Source of the DNA: Vicinamibacteria bacterium
GTDB lineage: Bacteria > Acidobacteriota > Vicinamibacteria > Fen-336
Assembly (NCBI GenBank): GCA_025994075.1
Contig: JAMQGV010000021.1
Span: 1 to 64,000, forward strand
Reading direction: 5' to 3'
Length of the DNA stretch: 64,000 nt
Shown one piece after another: positions 25,723 through 34,423 of this stretch. A program made the translations under genes and the position numbers. The notes beneath the pieces were generated by a model. That model was not told the DNA's origin. It ran no database searches and saw nothing but the letters and a program-made list of their open reading frames with translations. How positions within the stretch are numbered: position 1 is the first letter of the stretch; each line of letters opens with the position of its first letter.

Positions 25723-26700
25723 TCAGTCGAGCGGGTTGAGGGCGTCGAGCAGGTCGTTGATCTTCTCGACGACCTCGCTGGCGGCCTTCAGCGGCACCGC
25801 GTAGGGCGCGATCGCGGTGGTCACTGCCGAGCCGATGGTGGCGCGGGCCAGCATCTCCGCGATCTCCTGGACGAGGTCGGCGATCATCTCCTTGATCGCC
25901 GCCTCGACGGCCTTCTCGATCTCGTCCTGGGCGTTCTCCACCGTCTCCTCGATGGAGCCGCGCACGATCTCGTGGGCCGCGCCGAGGAACTCGCCGACGA
26001 GGCCGGAGACGAGCCCCTCGAAGCTGGTCATCTTGCCGTCGAGTGCCTGGCCCATCTCGTCGAGGTTGCTGCCCCACGTCTCCGACTGCGCCTGGAGCTG
26101 GCTGGTCATCTCGGAGAAGGCCGACTCGAGCGTGCTGGTGAAGGTGCCCTCGATCTCGCCCGAGAGCGCCTCGAACTGGTCCTCGGTCTGGCTCTTCGCC
26201 TCGTCGGCCTCGCCCTGCAGGCGCTCGAGGCCCGAGGCCAGGTCGCCGAAGGCCGACTCGGCGTCCTTGCCGAGCTGGTCGAGGGCGGAGCCGACCTCGC
26301 CGAGCCCGCTCTTGAAGGAGTCGAAGCCCTCCTCGAGGGCGTCGGTCGCCTCCTGCAGGCTCTTCTCGAGCTCGTCGAGCTTGGCGTCGACGTCGGCGGC
26401 GATCGCGTCGAGCTCCTCGAGGTACTTCTGCAGGTTCGCGCTCTCGAGGCCGTCGGCCGCCTGGCCCGTCTGCTCGACGTCGTCGCCGGCGGCCTCGGCC
26501 TCGCTCGCGATGCCCTCGCCGAGTTCGCCGAAGGCCGCGCTGAGCGCCTCGATCCGGGTCTCGGCCTCGTCCTCGAGCTTGTCGAACACGTCGCTGATCC
26601 GGTCGGCGTCGTTGCCCCTGCCGTCGAGCTGCTCCCGGACGTCGACGAGCAGGGCCGAGAACTTCTCCAGCTTGTCGAGGCCGTCGTCGCGCTCCGCCAT
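25723..26700 (-). CDS. Long alpha-helical coiled-coil protein 2 (unknown)
   Basis: 325 aa. Acidic coiled-coil region to about residue 230, then a distinct C-terminal part (about 235-325). That part has an Ala/Ile/Val-rich segment (LARATIGSAVTTAIAPYAVPLKAA, about 283-306) long enough to insert into or lie on a membrane. ATG with GGAGGAG just upstream. Same operon and size class as its neighbours. Extended helix plus hydrophobic hairpin recalls the architecture of alpha-pore-forming or membrane-coating proteins, but there is no sequence proof. Confidence 0.85.
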   Translation of the reverse strand: MAERDDGLDKLEKFSALLVDVREQLDGRGNDADRISDVFDKLEDEAETRIEALSAAFGELGEGIASEAEAAGDDVEQTGQAADGLESANLQKYLEELDAIAADVDAKLDELEKSLQEATDALEEGFDSFKSGLGEVGSALDQLGKDAESAFGDLASGLERLQGEADEAKSQTEDQFEALSGEIEGTFTSTLESAFSEMTSQLQAQSETWGSNLDEMGQALDGKMTSFEGLVSGLVGEFLGAAHEIVRGSIEETVENAQDEIEKAVEAAIKEMIADLVQEIAEMLARATIGSAVTTAIAPYAVPLKAASEVVEKINDLLDALNPLD

Positions 26701-26710
26701 GACTCCTCCC

Positions 26711-27601
26711 CTACCCGAGGATCGACTTGACCTGGTCGAGCACCGGCTTGACCTGCTCGATCACCTTGACCACGCCTTCCATGTCGCCGACCACCTTGCC
26801 GATCGAGTCGTCGAAGGCGTCCTGCACGGTCTCGACCGCGTTGCCCGCGGTGTCGAGCGCCTCCTTCAGCTCGCCGAAGTGCTCGCCCAGCTTGTCGATC
26901 AGCGCCTGCTTCAGCTCTTCCGACATGAAGTTCTTGTTGTCGGACATCAGGGTGGTCAGCGCGTTCTCGAGCTCCTCGAGCACGTTCTGGCCGTCTTCGG
27001 TCACCTTCTCGAAGGTCTCGACGAGGGCGTCGAAGCGGTCCTTCGCGGCCGACTCGAAGGTCTCGACGTCGGAAACCAGCTCGTCCTTCTTCTTCTCGAT
27101 CGCGTCGCGGGCGTCGGACAGGTGCTTCTCGAAGTCCTCGATCCGCTTCTCGGCCTCGTCGAGCTCGCGGTTCATCTCCTCGCCGAGCTCGCCGAGCTGC
27201 TTCATCAGGCCCTCGAGCTCGTCCTCGGCGCCTTCCTCGAGCTCCTTGATCTTCTCGAGCAGGTCGTCGCGGCGGGCGTCGAGCTCCTTGATCGCCTCCT
27301 TGACCCGGGAGAACACCTCGTCGACGTGGCTCTCGAGCTCGTCGGAGCGTCCGGCGAGCTCCTCGAGGCTCTTGCGCCCGTCGGCGCCGCGCTCGGCGAG
27401 CTCCTTCTCGACCTCGTCGAGCTTCTGGAGCAGCTCTTCGGCGCCGCTGTGGTTCTTCTCGGACTCCATCTCCACGCGATCGCCGAGCAGGTCGACCCGC
27501 TCGTAGAGCGTGTTGATCCCGTCGTGGAGCTGGCTCGCCTCCTCGGCGAGGTCCCTGGCGTTCTCCGCCGCCTGGTCGAGGAGCTCGTTCATGTCCGCCA
27601 T
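26711..27601 (-). CDS. Long alpha-helical coiled-coil protein 1 (unknown)
   Basis: 296 aa. The start chosen is the ATG at 27601 (MADMNELL), 6 bp after GGAGG; the frame is open to 27718 and another ATG is at 27607. Nearly continuous charged helix from about 5 to 225, ending in FDDSIGKVVGDMEGVVKVIEQV and VLDQVKSILG. It has no signal peptide or catalytic motif. First of the four helical genes; a strong hairpin lies just upstream of its ribosome-binding site. Confidence 0.85.
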   Translation of the reverse strand: MADMNELLDQAAENARDLAEEASQLHDGINTLYERVDLLGDRVEMESEKNHSGAEELLQKLDEVEKELAERGADGRKSLEELAGRSDELESHVDEVFSRVKEAIKELDARRDDLLEKIKELEEGAEDELEGLMKQLGELGEEMNRELDEAEKRIEDFEKHLSDARDAIEKKKDELVSDVETFESAAKDRFDALVETFEKVTEDGQNVLEELENALTTLMSDNKNFMSEELKQALIDKLGEHFGELKEALDTAGNAVETVQDAFDDSIGKVVGDMEGVVKVIEQVKPVLDQVKSILG

Positions 27602-27850
27602 CGCCATCCTCCACGGAGGTCCCGCGCGCGGCCCGCCCCGGGCGGCGCCGCGCGCGAATGCGGCAAGGATATGCAGTTCGCCTCGGCGCGCCGTGAGGCG
27701 GCTCACGGGGGAGGCCACGCGGTGCGCCGCGTCACGCTCCCGCGGCGGCTCGTCTCGCGGGCGTTCGAAGTCCGTCCAGATTTGCGACTGAAAGGCGGCG
27801 CATCCTAGCGACGGCGCCCGCGTCGCGTCAACTGCCCGGCGGGACGGGGC
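27602..27850 (-). promoter_or_regulatory. Leader/intergenic region before the coiled-coil genes, with strong hairpin
   Basis: 249 bp between the PDZ gene and the helical set. It contains a near-perfect palindrome at 27623-27656 (10 paired bases CGCGCGCGGC/GCCGCGCGCG, then a further 5-6 bp). On the minus strand this sits directly before CCTCC-GT-GGAGG, in which the ribosome-binding site itself can fold with the preceding CCTCC. A TATCCT box lies at 27666-27671 without a clear -35. It may uncouple expression of the four abundant-looking helical proteins from the genes upstream. Confidence 0.45.
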
Positions 27851-28984
27851 TCAGGGCAGCCGGGAGGGGACCTTGACCTCGCGGTCCTGGCGCTTGCCGT
27901 CGCGCTCGAAGCCGAGCACGAAACGCCCGCCCATGTGGCTGCGCAGGGCACGCTTGAAGTCCATCAGCGAGCCCAGCTCCTGGCCTCCCGCGGAGATCAG
28001 CCGGTCGCCGGGCTTCAGGCCCAGGTCCTCGGCCAGCGAGCCCTTCTGCACGTCGACGATCAGCAGCGGGCTGGCCGAGAGCGAGTCGGCGCCGAGCCGG
28101 AGGTCCTGCGGGTCCTGGGCCAGCCGGGCTCGGATGTCCTCGGGCAGGGCGTCCTTGAAGGCCGCGGACTGGGCGAAGACCTGCATCGTGTCGGGCGCCC
28201 AGCCGAGGCCCGGCAGCAGGGCCAGGGCCTGCGCCGTCAGGTCCTGCGGCTCGCCGCGCGAGGAGTTCTTCTCCTGGGCAGACACCAGCGCCCGCGCCAT
28301 CGTCTGCGAGTACTGGTCGGCCGCGCCCGCCGCGCGGTCGAGGTCGGTCGCGGCCTTCTTGCGCGCTTCGTCGGCCGGGGTCATCAGCTTCAGCGCGTCC
28401 AGCTCGCGCTTGAGGTTCGCGGTCGCGGAGTGCAGCGCGTCGTTGCTCGCCTTGTGGAAGCCGAAGTTGCGCTTGAGGGCGGAGCCGATCGCGGCGCCCG
28501 CCACCCGCACGTCGTCGAGCGCCGTGTAGACCGCGGCCGCGGCCCTGTCGAACTGCTCGGGCGGCGTCACGGCCGCCGCGGCCGCCGCGGCCTCGGCGAA
28601 GACGATGTTGACGATCTTCTGGCCCTTGGCCTCGGGCTTGACGATCTCCTCCCACCGCAGCGCGCCGTCGACCGTCGTGGCCTCGACGATGTGCTCGCCC
28701 ATCGAAACGGTGTGCCGGTGCTGGGCGCGGGCCGCGAGCTGCGCCACCTTGCGGCCGTCGAGCAGCACGACGCAGTCGCGGTCGCAGCGGAAGACGAGGA
28801 CGCCGCTCTCGGCGGCGGCGGGACGGCTCTCGGCGGGCTTCTCGGCGGCGCTGGACTCGGTCGGCTTCGGCCGCGCGGGCTTGCGCCGGGTCACCGGCGG
28901 CCCCGCTTCCTGGGCCGGCGCGGGCAGCGCCGGCAGCCACGTCAGCAGCAGCAGGGACAGGAGAGCCGTCGTCGATCGCTTCAT
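27851..28984 (-). CDS. Secreted PEGA-like and PDZ domain protein
   Basis: 377 aa. ATG at 28984 with AAGGAGG 6 bp upstream. Signal peptide (LLSLLLLTWLPALPAPAQ, about 8-25), then a Pro/Lys/Glu-rich spacer. A small beta domain with CDRDCVVLLDGRKV and GEHIVEATT (about 62-115, PEGA-like) follows, then a long helical middle part (about 130-250). A PDZ domain is at the C-terminus (about 300-375: GSLAEDLGLKPGDRLISAGGQ). No protease domain precedes the PDZ, so it is likely a binding or scaffold protein in the periplasm or on the outer face. Last gene of the FHA/Hsp70 block before the leader region. Confidence 0.85.
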   Translation of the reverse strand: MKRSTTALLSLLLLTWLPALPAPAQEAGPPVTRRKPARPKPTESSAAEKPAESRPAAAESGVLVFRCDRDCVVLLDGRKVAQLAARAQHRHTVSMGEHIVEATTVDGALRWEEIVKPEAKGQKIVNIVFAEAAAAAAAVTPPEQFDRAAAAVYTALDDVRVAGAAIGSALKRNFGFHKASNDALHSATANLKRELDALKLMTPADEARKKAATDLDRAAGAADQYSQTMARALVSAQEKNSSRGEPQDLTAQALALLPGLGWAPDTMQVFAQSAAFKDALPEDIRARLAQDPQDLRLGADSLSASPLLIVDVQKGSLAEDLGLKPGDRLISAGGQELGSLMDFKRALRSHMGGRFVLGFERDGKRQDREVKVPSRLP

Positions 28985-29010
28985 CCGCTTCCTCCTTTCG
29001 CCCGCCGCGG

Positions 29011-30297
29011 CTAGCGCGCGGGGGGTGCCTCGGCCGGGACGGCCGTGCCCGAGGCGAGGTCGATGCAGTGGCTGCCCTTGGAGAAGACCCGCGCCAGGTG
29101 CCGGCTCGGCGTGTCTTCGCCGGCCTCGGCGTACTCGACGGCGACGAACAGCGCGCGGCCGTCCCACGTGCACGAGCCCGCGGTCACCGTCGACTTGCGC
29201 TCGCCGGCCACCAGCACGTCCAGCCGCGGCTGCACCACGCTGACGCAGCGGGTGTCGCGGCTCATGAACTTCTCGATGCGCAACTCGCCGCCGGGACCAC
29301 GGTCCGCCCACAGCGCCCCGAGCCAGCGGATCTCGAGCGGCGTCGGCCCGTTGTTGCACAACGCCACCTGGCCGTTCTCCAGGGCCTGCGCCGCCACCAG
29401 CTTGCGCGTGCTCTCGTAGCCCCGGTTCTCGGCCAGGACCTTCTGGGTGTCGCTCGCCGACTTGAGCTCGGCGAGAGCCTGGCGGCTGGCCCGCGCCGAG
29501 AGCCAGAAGAACAGGCTGAGGCCGACCAGGATCACGGTCAGCGAGGCCAGCACCATCGTCGACTGCGGCGGGCCGGCGGGAGTCGCGGCGCGGGGCCCGC
29601 CGGCGGCGGGCGCCACCCGGACCGGGGCCTTGACCGCGTCTTCGAGGTGGGCGCCCACGACCGGCTGGGCCGACGGCAGGTCGGCGACGGCGACCGCCTC
29701 GGCGGCGGGCGCCGGCAGCAGCAGCGCCGCCGCGGCCCGCGCCTCGTCGAGGCTCGCGGCCCAGGTCGCTCGCAGGTGTGCGGTCGGAGCGGACTGGATG
29801 CGGGCTCCGAGGTCGGCCTCGAGCTCGGCCAGCCGCTGCCGGATCTCCTCCGGGGCGGCGCCCCGCGCCACGCCCAGCACGGCGGCGGCCGCGTCGACGG
29901 GATCGGCCGGCGCCGGTGGCGCCGGCTCCGGCGGGGCCTGGGGCAGTGCGGCCAGCGACGAGACCGGGATCAGCAGGGTGCCCCCGGAGTCCGGCTCGGG
30001 CGCCGGCGGCACGTCGGACGGCAGGTCGACGCGGAAGCGCACGAGACCGAGGCCGAACTCCTGGCCGTGGACCAGCGCGCCCTCCGACACGCGCAGGCCA
30101 CCGACGAAGATCCCGTTGGCGCTGCCCTGGTCGACCACCCACCAGGCGTCGCCGCGCCGTTCGACGACGGCGTGGCGCCGCGAGACCGACTTGTCGGCGA
30201 CCACGACGTCGCAGGACGCGTCGCGGCCCAGCATGCAGCGCTCGGCCGGGATCTCCACCACCGTGCCGTCTTCGCGGATCAGGCGAGGCGTGCTCAT
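29011..30297 (-). CDS. FHA - J-like domain - transmembrane protein
   Basis: 428 aa. N-terminal FHA domain (about 1-90) with GR at 24-25, SVSRRH at 37-42 and NG at 61-62, the residues that bind phosphothreonine. A Pro-rich linker leads to a J-like three-helix segment (about 133-194: AAAVLGVARGAAPEEIRQRLAEL...) in which the HPD tripeptide is missing. One transmembrane helix at about 247-267 and an extracytoplasmic beta-rich domain with several Cys (about 310-420, CTWDGRALFVAVEY) complete it. That outer domain resembles the product of 30294-30830. The ATG overlaps that gene's stop by 4 bp. It could pass a phospho-signal between kinase, Hsp70 and envelope (inference). Confidence 0.85.
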   Translation of the reverse strand: MSTPRLIREDGTVVEIPAERCMLGRDASCDVVVADKSVSRRHAVVERRGDAWWVVDQGSANGIFVGGLRVSEGALVHGQEFGLGLVRFRVDLPSDVPPAPEPDSGGTLLIPVSSLAALPQAPPEPAPPAPADPVDAAAAVLGVARGAAPEEIRQRLAELEADLGARIQSAPTAHLRATWAASLDEARAAAALLLPAPAAEAVAVADLPSAQPVVGAHLEDAVKAPVRVAPAAGGPRAATPAGPPQSTMVLASLTVILVGLSLFFWLSARASRQALAELKSASDTQKVLAENRGYESTRKLVAAQALENGQVALCNNGPTPLEIRWLGALWADRGPGGELRIEKFMSRDTRCVSVVQPRLDVLVAGERKSTVTAGSCTWDGRALFVAVEYAEAGEDTPSRHLARVFSKGSHCIDLASGTAVPAEAPPAR

Positions 30298-30830
30298 CGG
30301 ACCTTGTAGCAGTCCTCGACCTCGGAGGCGTAGGTCGCCAGCGAGACGTTGGAGTAGGAGTAGGGGCCGCTCTCGTCCTCGGCGTCGACGCTCCACGCGG
30401 CGGCCGCGAACACCACCCTGCCCTCCCAGTTGCACTCGGGCAGCGTCGAGGTGTGGCTGAGCGAGACCTTGCCCGACTTCAGGTCGCGGGCACGCCAGTC
30501 CGTGCAGCGGGCGGCGTCGAACAGCCGGATGCGGTCGCCGTCGGGGTAGGCGGCCGCGACCCACTCGAGGCGCACCCGGCCCTCGGGCACCGCCGAGCAG
30601 ATCTGGAAGGACTGCGCGGCCAGCAGCCGGTGCGGCGCGACGAGCGCCGCGTTCTCGCGAGCCAGGTCCGCGACCCGCTTGCGCTCCGCCTCCAGCTCCC
30701 GGCTCGCGGAGTTCCAGCCCTGGCCGAGGACCGCGGCCAGCAGCGCGGCCGGGACCATCGCCGCGAGGGCGATCATCGTCGAGCGCGGCAGGCCGCCGCG
30801 CGCGGCGGGCGGGCCGGCGGCGGGCTTCAC
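30294..30830 (-). CDS. Single-pass membrane protein, paralogue of the outer domain of the FHA-J-TM protein
   Basis: 178 aa, GTG start overlapping the Hsp70 stop by 4 bp. One transmembrane helix (about 19-37), a coiled-coil (about 40-65) and a C-terminal beta-rich domain. It shares with the FHA-J-TM protein the order STM(I/V)-TM helix - coil - C(N/T)W(E/D)GR(V/A)(V/L)F(A/V)A, and both end in a similar Tyr/Glu-rich region with paired Cys. It looks like that protein without FHA and J parts. Unknown function; the pair may form heteromers across the membrane. Confidence 0.75.
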   Translation of the reverse strand: MKPAAGPPAARGGLPRSTMIALAAMVPAALLAAVLGQGWNSASRELEAERKRVADLARENAALVAPHRLLAAQSFQICSAVPEGRVRLEWVAAAYPDGDRIRLFDAARCTDWRARDLKSGKVSLSHTSTLPECNWEGRVVFAAAAWSVDAEDESGPYSYSNVSLATYASEVEDCYKVR

Positions 30831-32356
30831 TGGATCACCCCGTTGACCGGCACGCCGCGCACCAGGGCGCGCTGCGTCGCCAGGGCCGCCGCACCCTGCT
30901 GGCCCTCGCGGCCGAAGACCTGTTCCAGCTCGACGCCGCTGTGGGCGTCGTAGGCCTGCAACATCACGGTGCCGTCCTCGCGGTACTCCGTCGTCACCTC
31001 GATCGGGTAGTTGGGCCGCGGCGCGTCGAGCGGGCCGACCACCAGTTGCCCGAGGCCGACGGCGCCGTCGTCGCCGTCCCGGTACTGCACGACGTCGAGC
31101 ACGATCCGCTCCTGGCCGGGCCGGCTCGTGTAGTAGGTCTTGCGCACGCGCGCAGGCAGCGCCATGTTCTTCTTGATCAGCGGGTCGATCGAGACCCGGC
31201 CGCTGGCCGGGTCGACCGTGCGCACGCCGACGTTGTACCCGGAGACGCCGCGCAGCTCCGGCGGCAGCGCCAGCATCTGCGCCTCGCCGGCGAGCTGGCT
31301 GGCGTGGGCCGCCGCGCCCAGCGCCACCGCCTTCGAGGGCTCGTGGTAGAGCACCTCCTGGCCGGGGTGGGCGAAGAGCTGGCGCAGGCGCTGCTCGACC
31401 GCCGGGACCAGCGAGGTGCCGCCGACCAGCAGCACGTGATTGACGTCGCGCTCGCGCAGGCCGGCCTCGCGCACGCAGCGCCGCGTCTGCTCCTCGGCCC
31501 GCTCCAGCAGGTCGGCGACCGCCGCCTCGAAGCCCTGGCGCGCGATCTCGACCGTGACCGCGTCGCCGCCCAGCAGCACCAGGCGCTGGACGTGGGTGCG
31601 GCCCGGGATGCACAACTCGACCTTGACCTCCTCGGAGATCCGCCGCAGGTCGAGCAGGGTGCGGGCCGAGAGCACCGGCTCCCGGCCCAGCGCGGTCGTG
31701 AACTGGTCCAGGATCATCGCCCCGACCCGCTCGTCGAACTCCTTGCCGCCGAGGTCGGTGAGGCCGGTCTTGGCCAGCACGTAGACGCCCTTCTCGTCCA
31801 TCGACAGCGCGGTGGCGTCGAAGGTGCCGCCGCCGAAGTCGTAGACGAGGAACACGGCGTTCTGCAGCCGGGTGGCGATGCCGTAGTGCAGCGCCGCGGC
31901 CACCGGCTCCTCGAGCAGGCCGAGCACCGGCAGGTCGGCGATCGCCGCGGCCGACAGCACGGCGCGGCGCTGGGGGTCGGAGAAGTGGGCGGGCACCGTG
32001 ATGACCGCCGCCTCGACGGGCGAGGAGGTGTAGGCCTCCGCGTCGAAGCACAGCTTCTTCAGGACCAGGGCCGCCACCGCCTCGGCGTTCCAGGCGTTGC
32101 CCGCGTCGTCGTAGCAGAGCGGACGGGTCTCGCCGAGGTGGCGCTTGAAGAAGCGGATCACCTGCAGCTCGGGGTCGTTCTCCAGCATCGCCTCGGCCAT
32201 GTGGCCGACGAAGGCCGCGCCCTGCGCGAGGTGGACCACGGACGGCGTGTGCAGCAGCTCCGGGTCGGCGTGGTCGGGGATCAGGGCGGGCCGACCCGCC
32301 ATGTCCATGCGGGCGACCAGGGAGAAGGTGGTCCCGAGATCGATGCCCGCCTTCAT
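30827..32356 (-). CDS. Hsp70/DnaK-like ATPase lacking the C-terminal lid
   Basis: 509 aa, against about 640 for DnaK. The nucleotide-binding domain is intact: phosphate-1 loop GIDLGTTFS (4-12), phosphate-2 loop VYDFGGGTFD (about 185-194), adenosine motif LLVGGTSLVPAV (about 320-331). A beta-rich substrate-binding region follows (about 385-490), but the helical lid and the EEVD-type tail are missing. It is not the housekeeping DnaK: it sits in an operon with FHA/J-like proteins instead of grpE/dnaJ. ATG overlaps the previous stop and the stop overlaps the next GTG, so stoichiometric production with the membrane partners is likely. Confidence 0.92.
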   Translation of the reverse strand: MKAGIDLGTTFSLVARMDMAGRPALIPDHADPELLHTPSVVHLAQGAAFVGHMAEAMLENDPELQVIRFFKRHLGETRPLCYDDAGNAWNAEAVAALVLKKLCFDAEAYTSSPVEAAVITVPAHFSDPQRRAVLSAAAIADLPVLGLLEEPVAAALHYGIATRLQNAVFLVYDFGGGTFDATALSMDEKGVYVLAKTGLTDLGGKEFDERVGAMILDQFTTALGREPVLSARTLLDLRRISEEVKVELCIPGRTHVQRLVLLGGDAVTVEIARQGFEAAVADLLERAEEQTRRCVREAGLRERDVNHVLLVGGTSLVPAVEQRLRQLFAHPGQEVLYHEPSKAVALGAAAHASQLAGEAQMLALPPELRGVSGYNVGVRTVDPASGRVSIDPLIKKNMALPARVRKTYYTSRPGQERIVLDVVQYRDGDDGAVGLGQLVVGPLDAPRPNYPIEVTTEYREDGTVMLQAYDAHSGVELEQVFGREGQQGAAALATQRALVRGVPVNGVIQ

Positions 32357-34308
32357 GCCTTGTCGTCGCCTCCGGCCTTGCGGGCCGCGCGGGCGGCGCG
32401 CAGCGCCTCGAGCTTGGCGAGGGCGGGGTTGACGGCGGGCGCGGCAGCGGCGGCGGGCGCGGCCGGCGTGGGGACGACCGCGGCCGGCGCGGCCGGGCGG
32501 GACGCGGCAGGCGCCGACACGGCCGCGGCCGGTCGCGCCGGCACTTCGGGCCGCGGCGCCAGCGCCGCCTGCAGCAGCGGCTTGAGGTCCGCGCGGGCCT
32601 GGGCGATCTGCCCCGCCAGGCCTTCGATCCCCTTGGCCGCTGTCAGCAGCTTCTTGTCGGCGGCGTCGAGCATCTGGGCCTGGCGGGTCAGCCGCTCCTT
32701 CTCGGGCGCCGCCTCCAGGCCGCGGCGCGCCTGGGCCTCCTTGACGGCGGCCTCCACGGCCGACTGCGCCTGGGCGAGTTCGTCCGCGAGATGCTGCGAC
32801 AGCGTGCTCGCCCACTGCTTCTGGATCTCGGCCAGGATGCGGCGCAGCTCGGGCCGCATCGACTGCCGCGCCGCTTCCAGCTCCTTCTCCAGCGTCTCTG
32901 CCCGCTCGTGCTGGGCCGAGGTGTAGACGCTGTAGGTGCCGAAGGCGACCAGGATCAGCGTGATCGGGATGAAGATCTCCTGGGCCTGGCGCAGGTAGCG
33001 GGCCGCGCCGAACATCGACGCGCTCATGATCAGCACCATCGCGTACTTGCGCACCGCGCCGAAGTACTCGGAGAAGCCGGGCTTGGGCAGCTCGCCGCGA
33101 TAGGTGCACTGCATCACCGCGTAGAGGTCGAGCAGGCGCCGGACCCGCTCCTCGGTCAGGTAGCGGAACTGCAGCACCACGGGCGGCCCGCCCGCCTGCG
33201 CGAGGTGCCGCTCCACGTCCTGCGCGATCAGCCTGAACAGGTCGTTGAGAGCGACCAGGTCGGCCGTGCAGTGGCGCGCGACGCGCTCGCGCATCAGGGC
33301 GTTGATCTCGTCCTCGAAGGCCTGCGGCACGCGGGTGGCGACCGCCGTGCTCTTGAGCTCCTGGGAGAGCTCCGCGAGGCCGACCAGCCGCGCCTCGATC
33401 TCGCGGGTCAGCGCGCCGCTGGGATGGCCGAGCAGGTCCTGCAGGCGCTCGGCGACGCCGCGCTCGAACTCCGCCGCCTGGCGGGCCAGCCGCGCCTTGA
33501 TCTCGGCGACGGCCTCGGCGCCGCCGGCCCCGGCCGCCGGGCCCGCGGCCAGCGGCGAACGGGTCTGGAACTTGGCGAGCCGCTGCTGGGTCACGGTCTT
33601 CCGGACGCGGGTGTCGTCGGCCTGCTGCTGGACGATGACGCCGAAGAGCTGGGCCAGGGTCTCGAGGCCGGCCAGCGCGCCGTACGCCTTGAGCGGCTCG
33701 CTGGCGCCGTCCCACGGCGCCATGCCGAAGCGGGCGACCAGGCCCGGCTCGGGCGGCGCGGCGAGGTTGACGAACTCGCAGTGCCAGGCGGTGTCCTTGA
33801 GCGGGCGGCCGAGCTCCTTGAGCGCGGCGTCGGGCGGGGCGACGAGCAGCACGACGGGCCGGTCCTCGGCCAGCCGCAGGGCGGCGGCACGTGCGTCGGA
33901 CCCGAACGAGGCGACGTCGGGCGCGGCCAGCACGAGCACCGGCGGGCGCGGCGCGCCGGCGCGCTGCGGCACCACCGCCCCCAGCGCTCGCAGGTGCACG
34001 GTCGTGGAGCGGGCGCCGGGCAGCTCGACGTCGCTCGGCGTGCCCAGCGCCGTCAGCTTCTCGGCCGGGAAGCCGGGGCCGATGAAGCGCGCGAGCGCTT
34101 CGGCCTGCGCGGGCGCCAGCGGCGCGGCCAGCGCGACGTCCACCTCGAGGTTGCGGCCGACGAGCGGCGTCTCGAGCGCGGTCAGCCCGGCCGCGACGGC
34201 CTCGAGCCCCGGCAGCGGGCTGGCGTCGCGGGTGGCCTTGCGCAGGTCGGCGTGCAGCTGCCGGGCGGCAGCCAGCGCCGTCGTGGCCGTGATTCTGATC
34301 GGCGGCAT
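32353..34308 (-). CDS. Large cytoplasmic/membrane protein with transmembrane hairpin (unknown)
   Basis: 651 aa. The N-terminal 230 residues have alternating beta/alpha segments (VLVLAAPDVASFGSDARAA; PVVLLVAPPD), like a nucleotide-binding Rossmann fold without a P-loop. A long helical part (about 262-415) is followed by two close transmembrane helices (about 421-437 and 445-462), a coiled-coil (465-580) and an Ala/Pro-rich tail. Helical bundle plus TM hairpin is reminiscent of dynamin-like membrane-remodelling proteins with a dead GTPase domain, but this is only architectural. ATG with GGAG 5 bp upstream; stop overlaps the Hsp70 ATG. Confidence 0.8.
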   Translation of the reverse strand: MPPIRITATTALAAARQLHADLRKATRDASPLPGLEAVAAGLTALETPLVGRNLEVDVALAAPLAPAQAEALARFIGPGFPAEKLTALGTPSDVELPGARSTTVHLRALGAVVPQRAGAPRPPVLVLAAPDVASFGSDARAAALRLAEDRPVVLLVAPPDAALKELGRPLKDTAWHCEFVNLAAPPEPGLVARFGMAPWDGASEPLKAYGALAGLETLAQLFGVIVQQQADDTRVRKTVTQQRLAKFQTRSPLAAGPAAGAGGAEAVAEIKARLARQAAEFERGVAERLQDLLGHPSGALTREIEARLVGLAELSQELKSTAVATRVPQAFEDEINALMRERVARHCTADLVALNDLFRLIAQDVERHLAQAGGPPVVLQFRYLTEERVRRLLDLYAVMQCTYRGELPKPGFSEYFGAVRKYAMVLIMSASMFGAARYLRQAQEIFIPITLILVAFGTYSVYTSAQHERAETLEKELEAARQSMRPELRRILAEIQKQWASTLSQHLADELAQAQSAVEAAVKEAQARRGLEAAPEKERLTRQAQMLDAADKKLLTAAKGIEGLAGQIAQARADLKPLLQAALAPRPEVPARPAAAVSAPAASRPAAPAAVVPTPAAPAAAAAPAVNPALAKLEALRAARAARKAGGDDKA

Positions 34309-34423
34309 CGTCGCTCCCGCCCTCCGGCTCGCGCAGGATCAGCCGCGCACGACGCTGGCGAGGATGCCCGGGCGAGTGGCGCCGAAGCTACCCGCTGCGG
34401 CGGGGCAGGTCAAGGATGGCGGT

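Noticed and set aside
23842-27601. SMC/chromosome-segregation or methyl-accepting proteins
   Set aside because: The four helical proteins have no ATPase motifs, no HAMP or signalling tip and no SMC head; similarity would come only from coiled-coil composition.
27602-27718. N-terminal extension of the first coiled-coil protein (starting at 27718)
   Set aside because: The extension is Arg/Gly/Pro-rich, crosses the hairpin, and ignores the GGAGG that precedes the ATG at 27601.
27851-28984. HtrA/DegP-like protease
   Set aside because: A PDZ domain is present but there is no trypsin-like His-Asp-Ser domain before it; the middle is helical.
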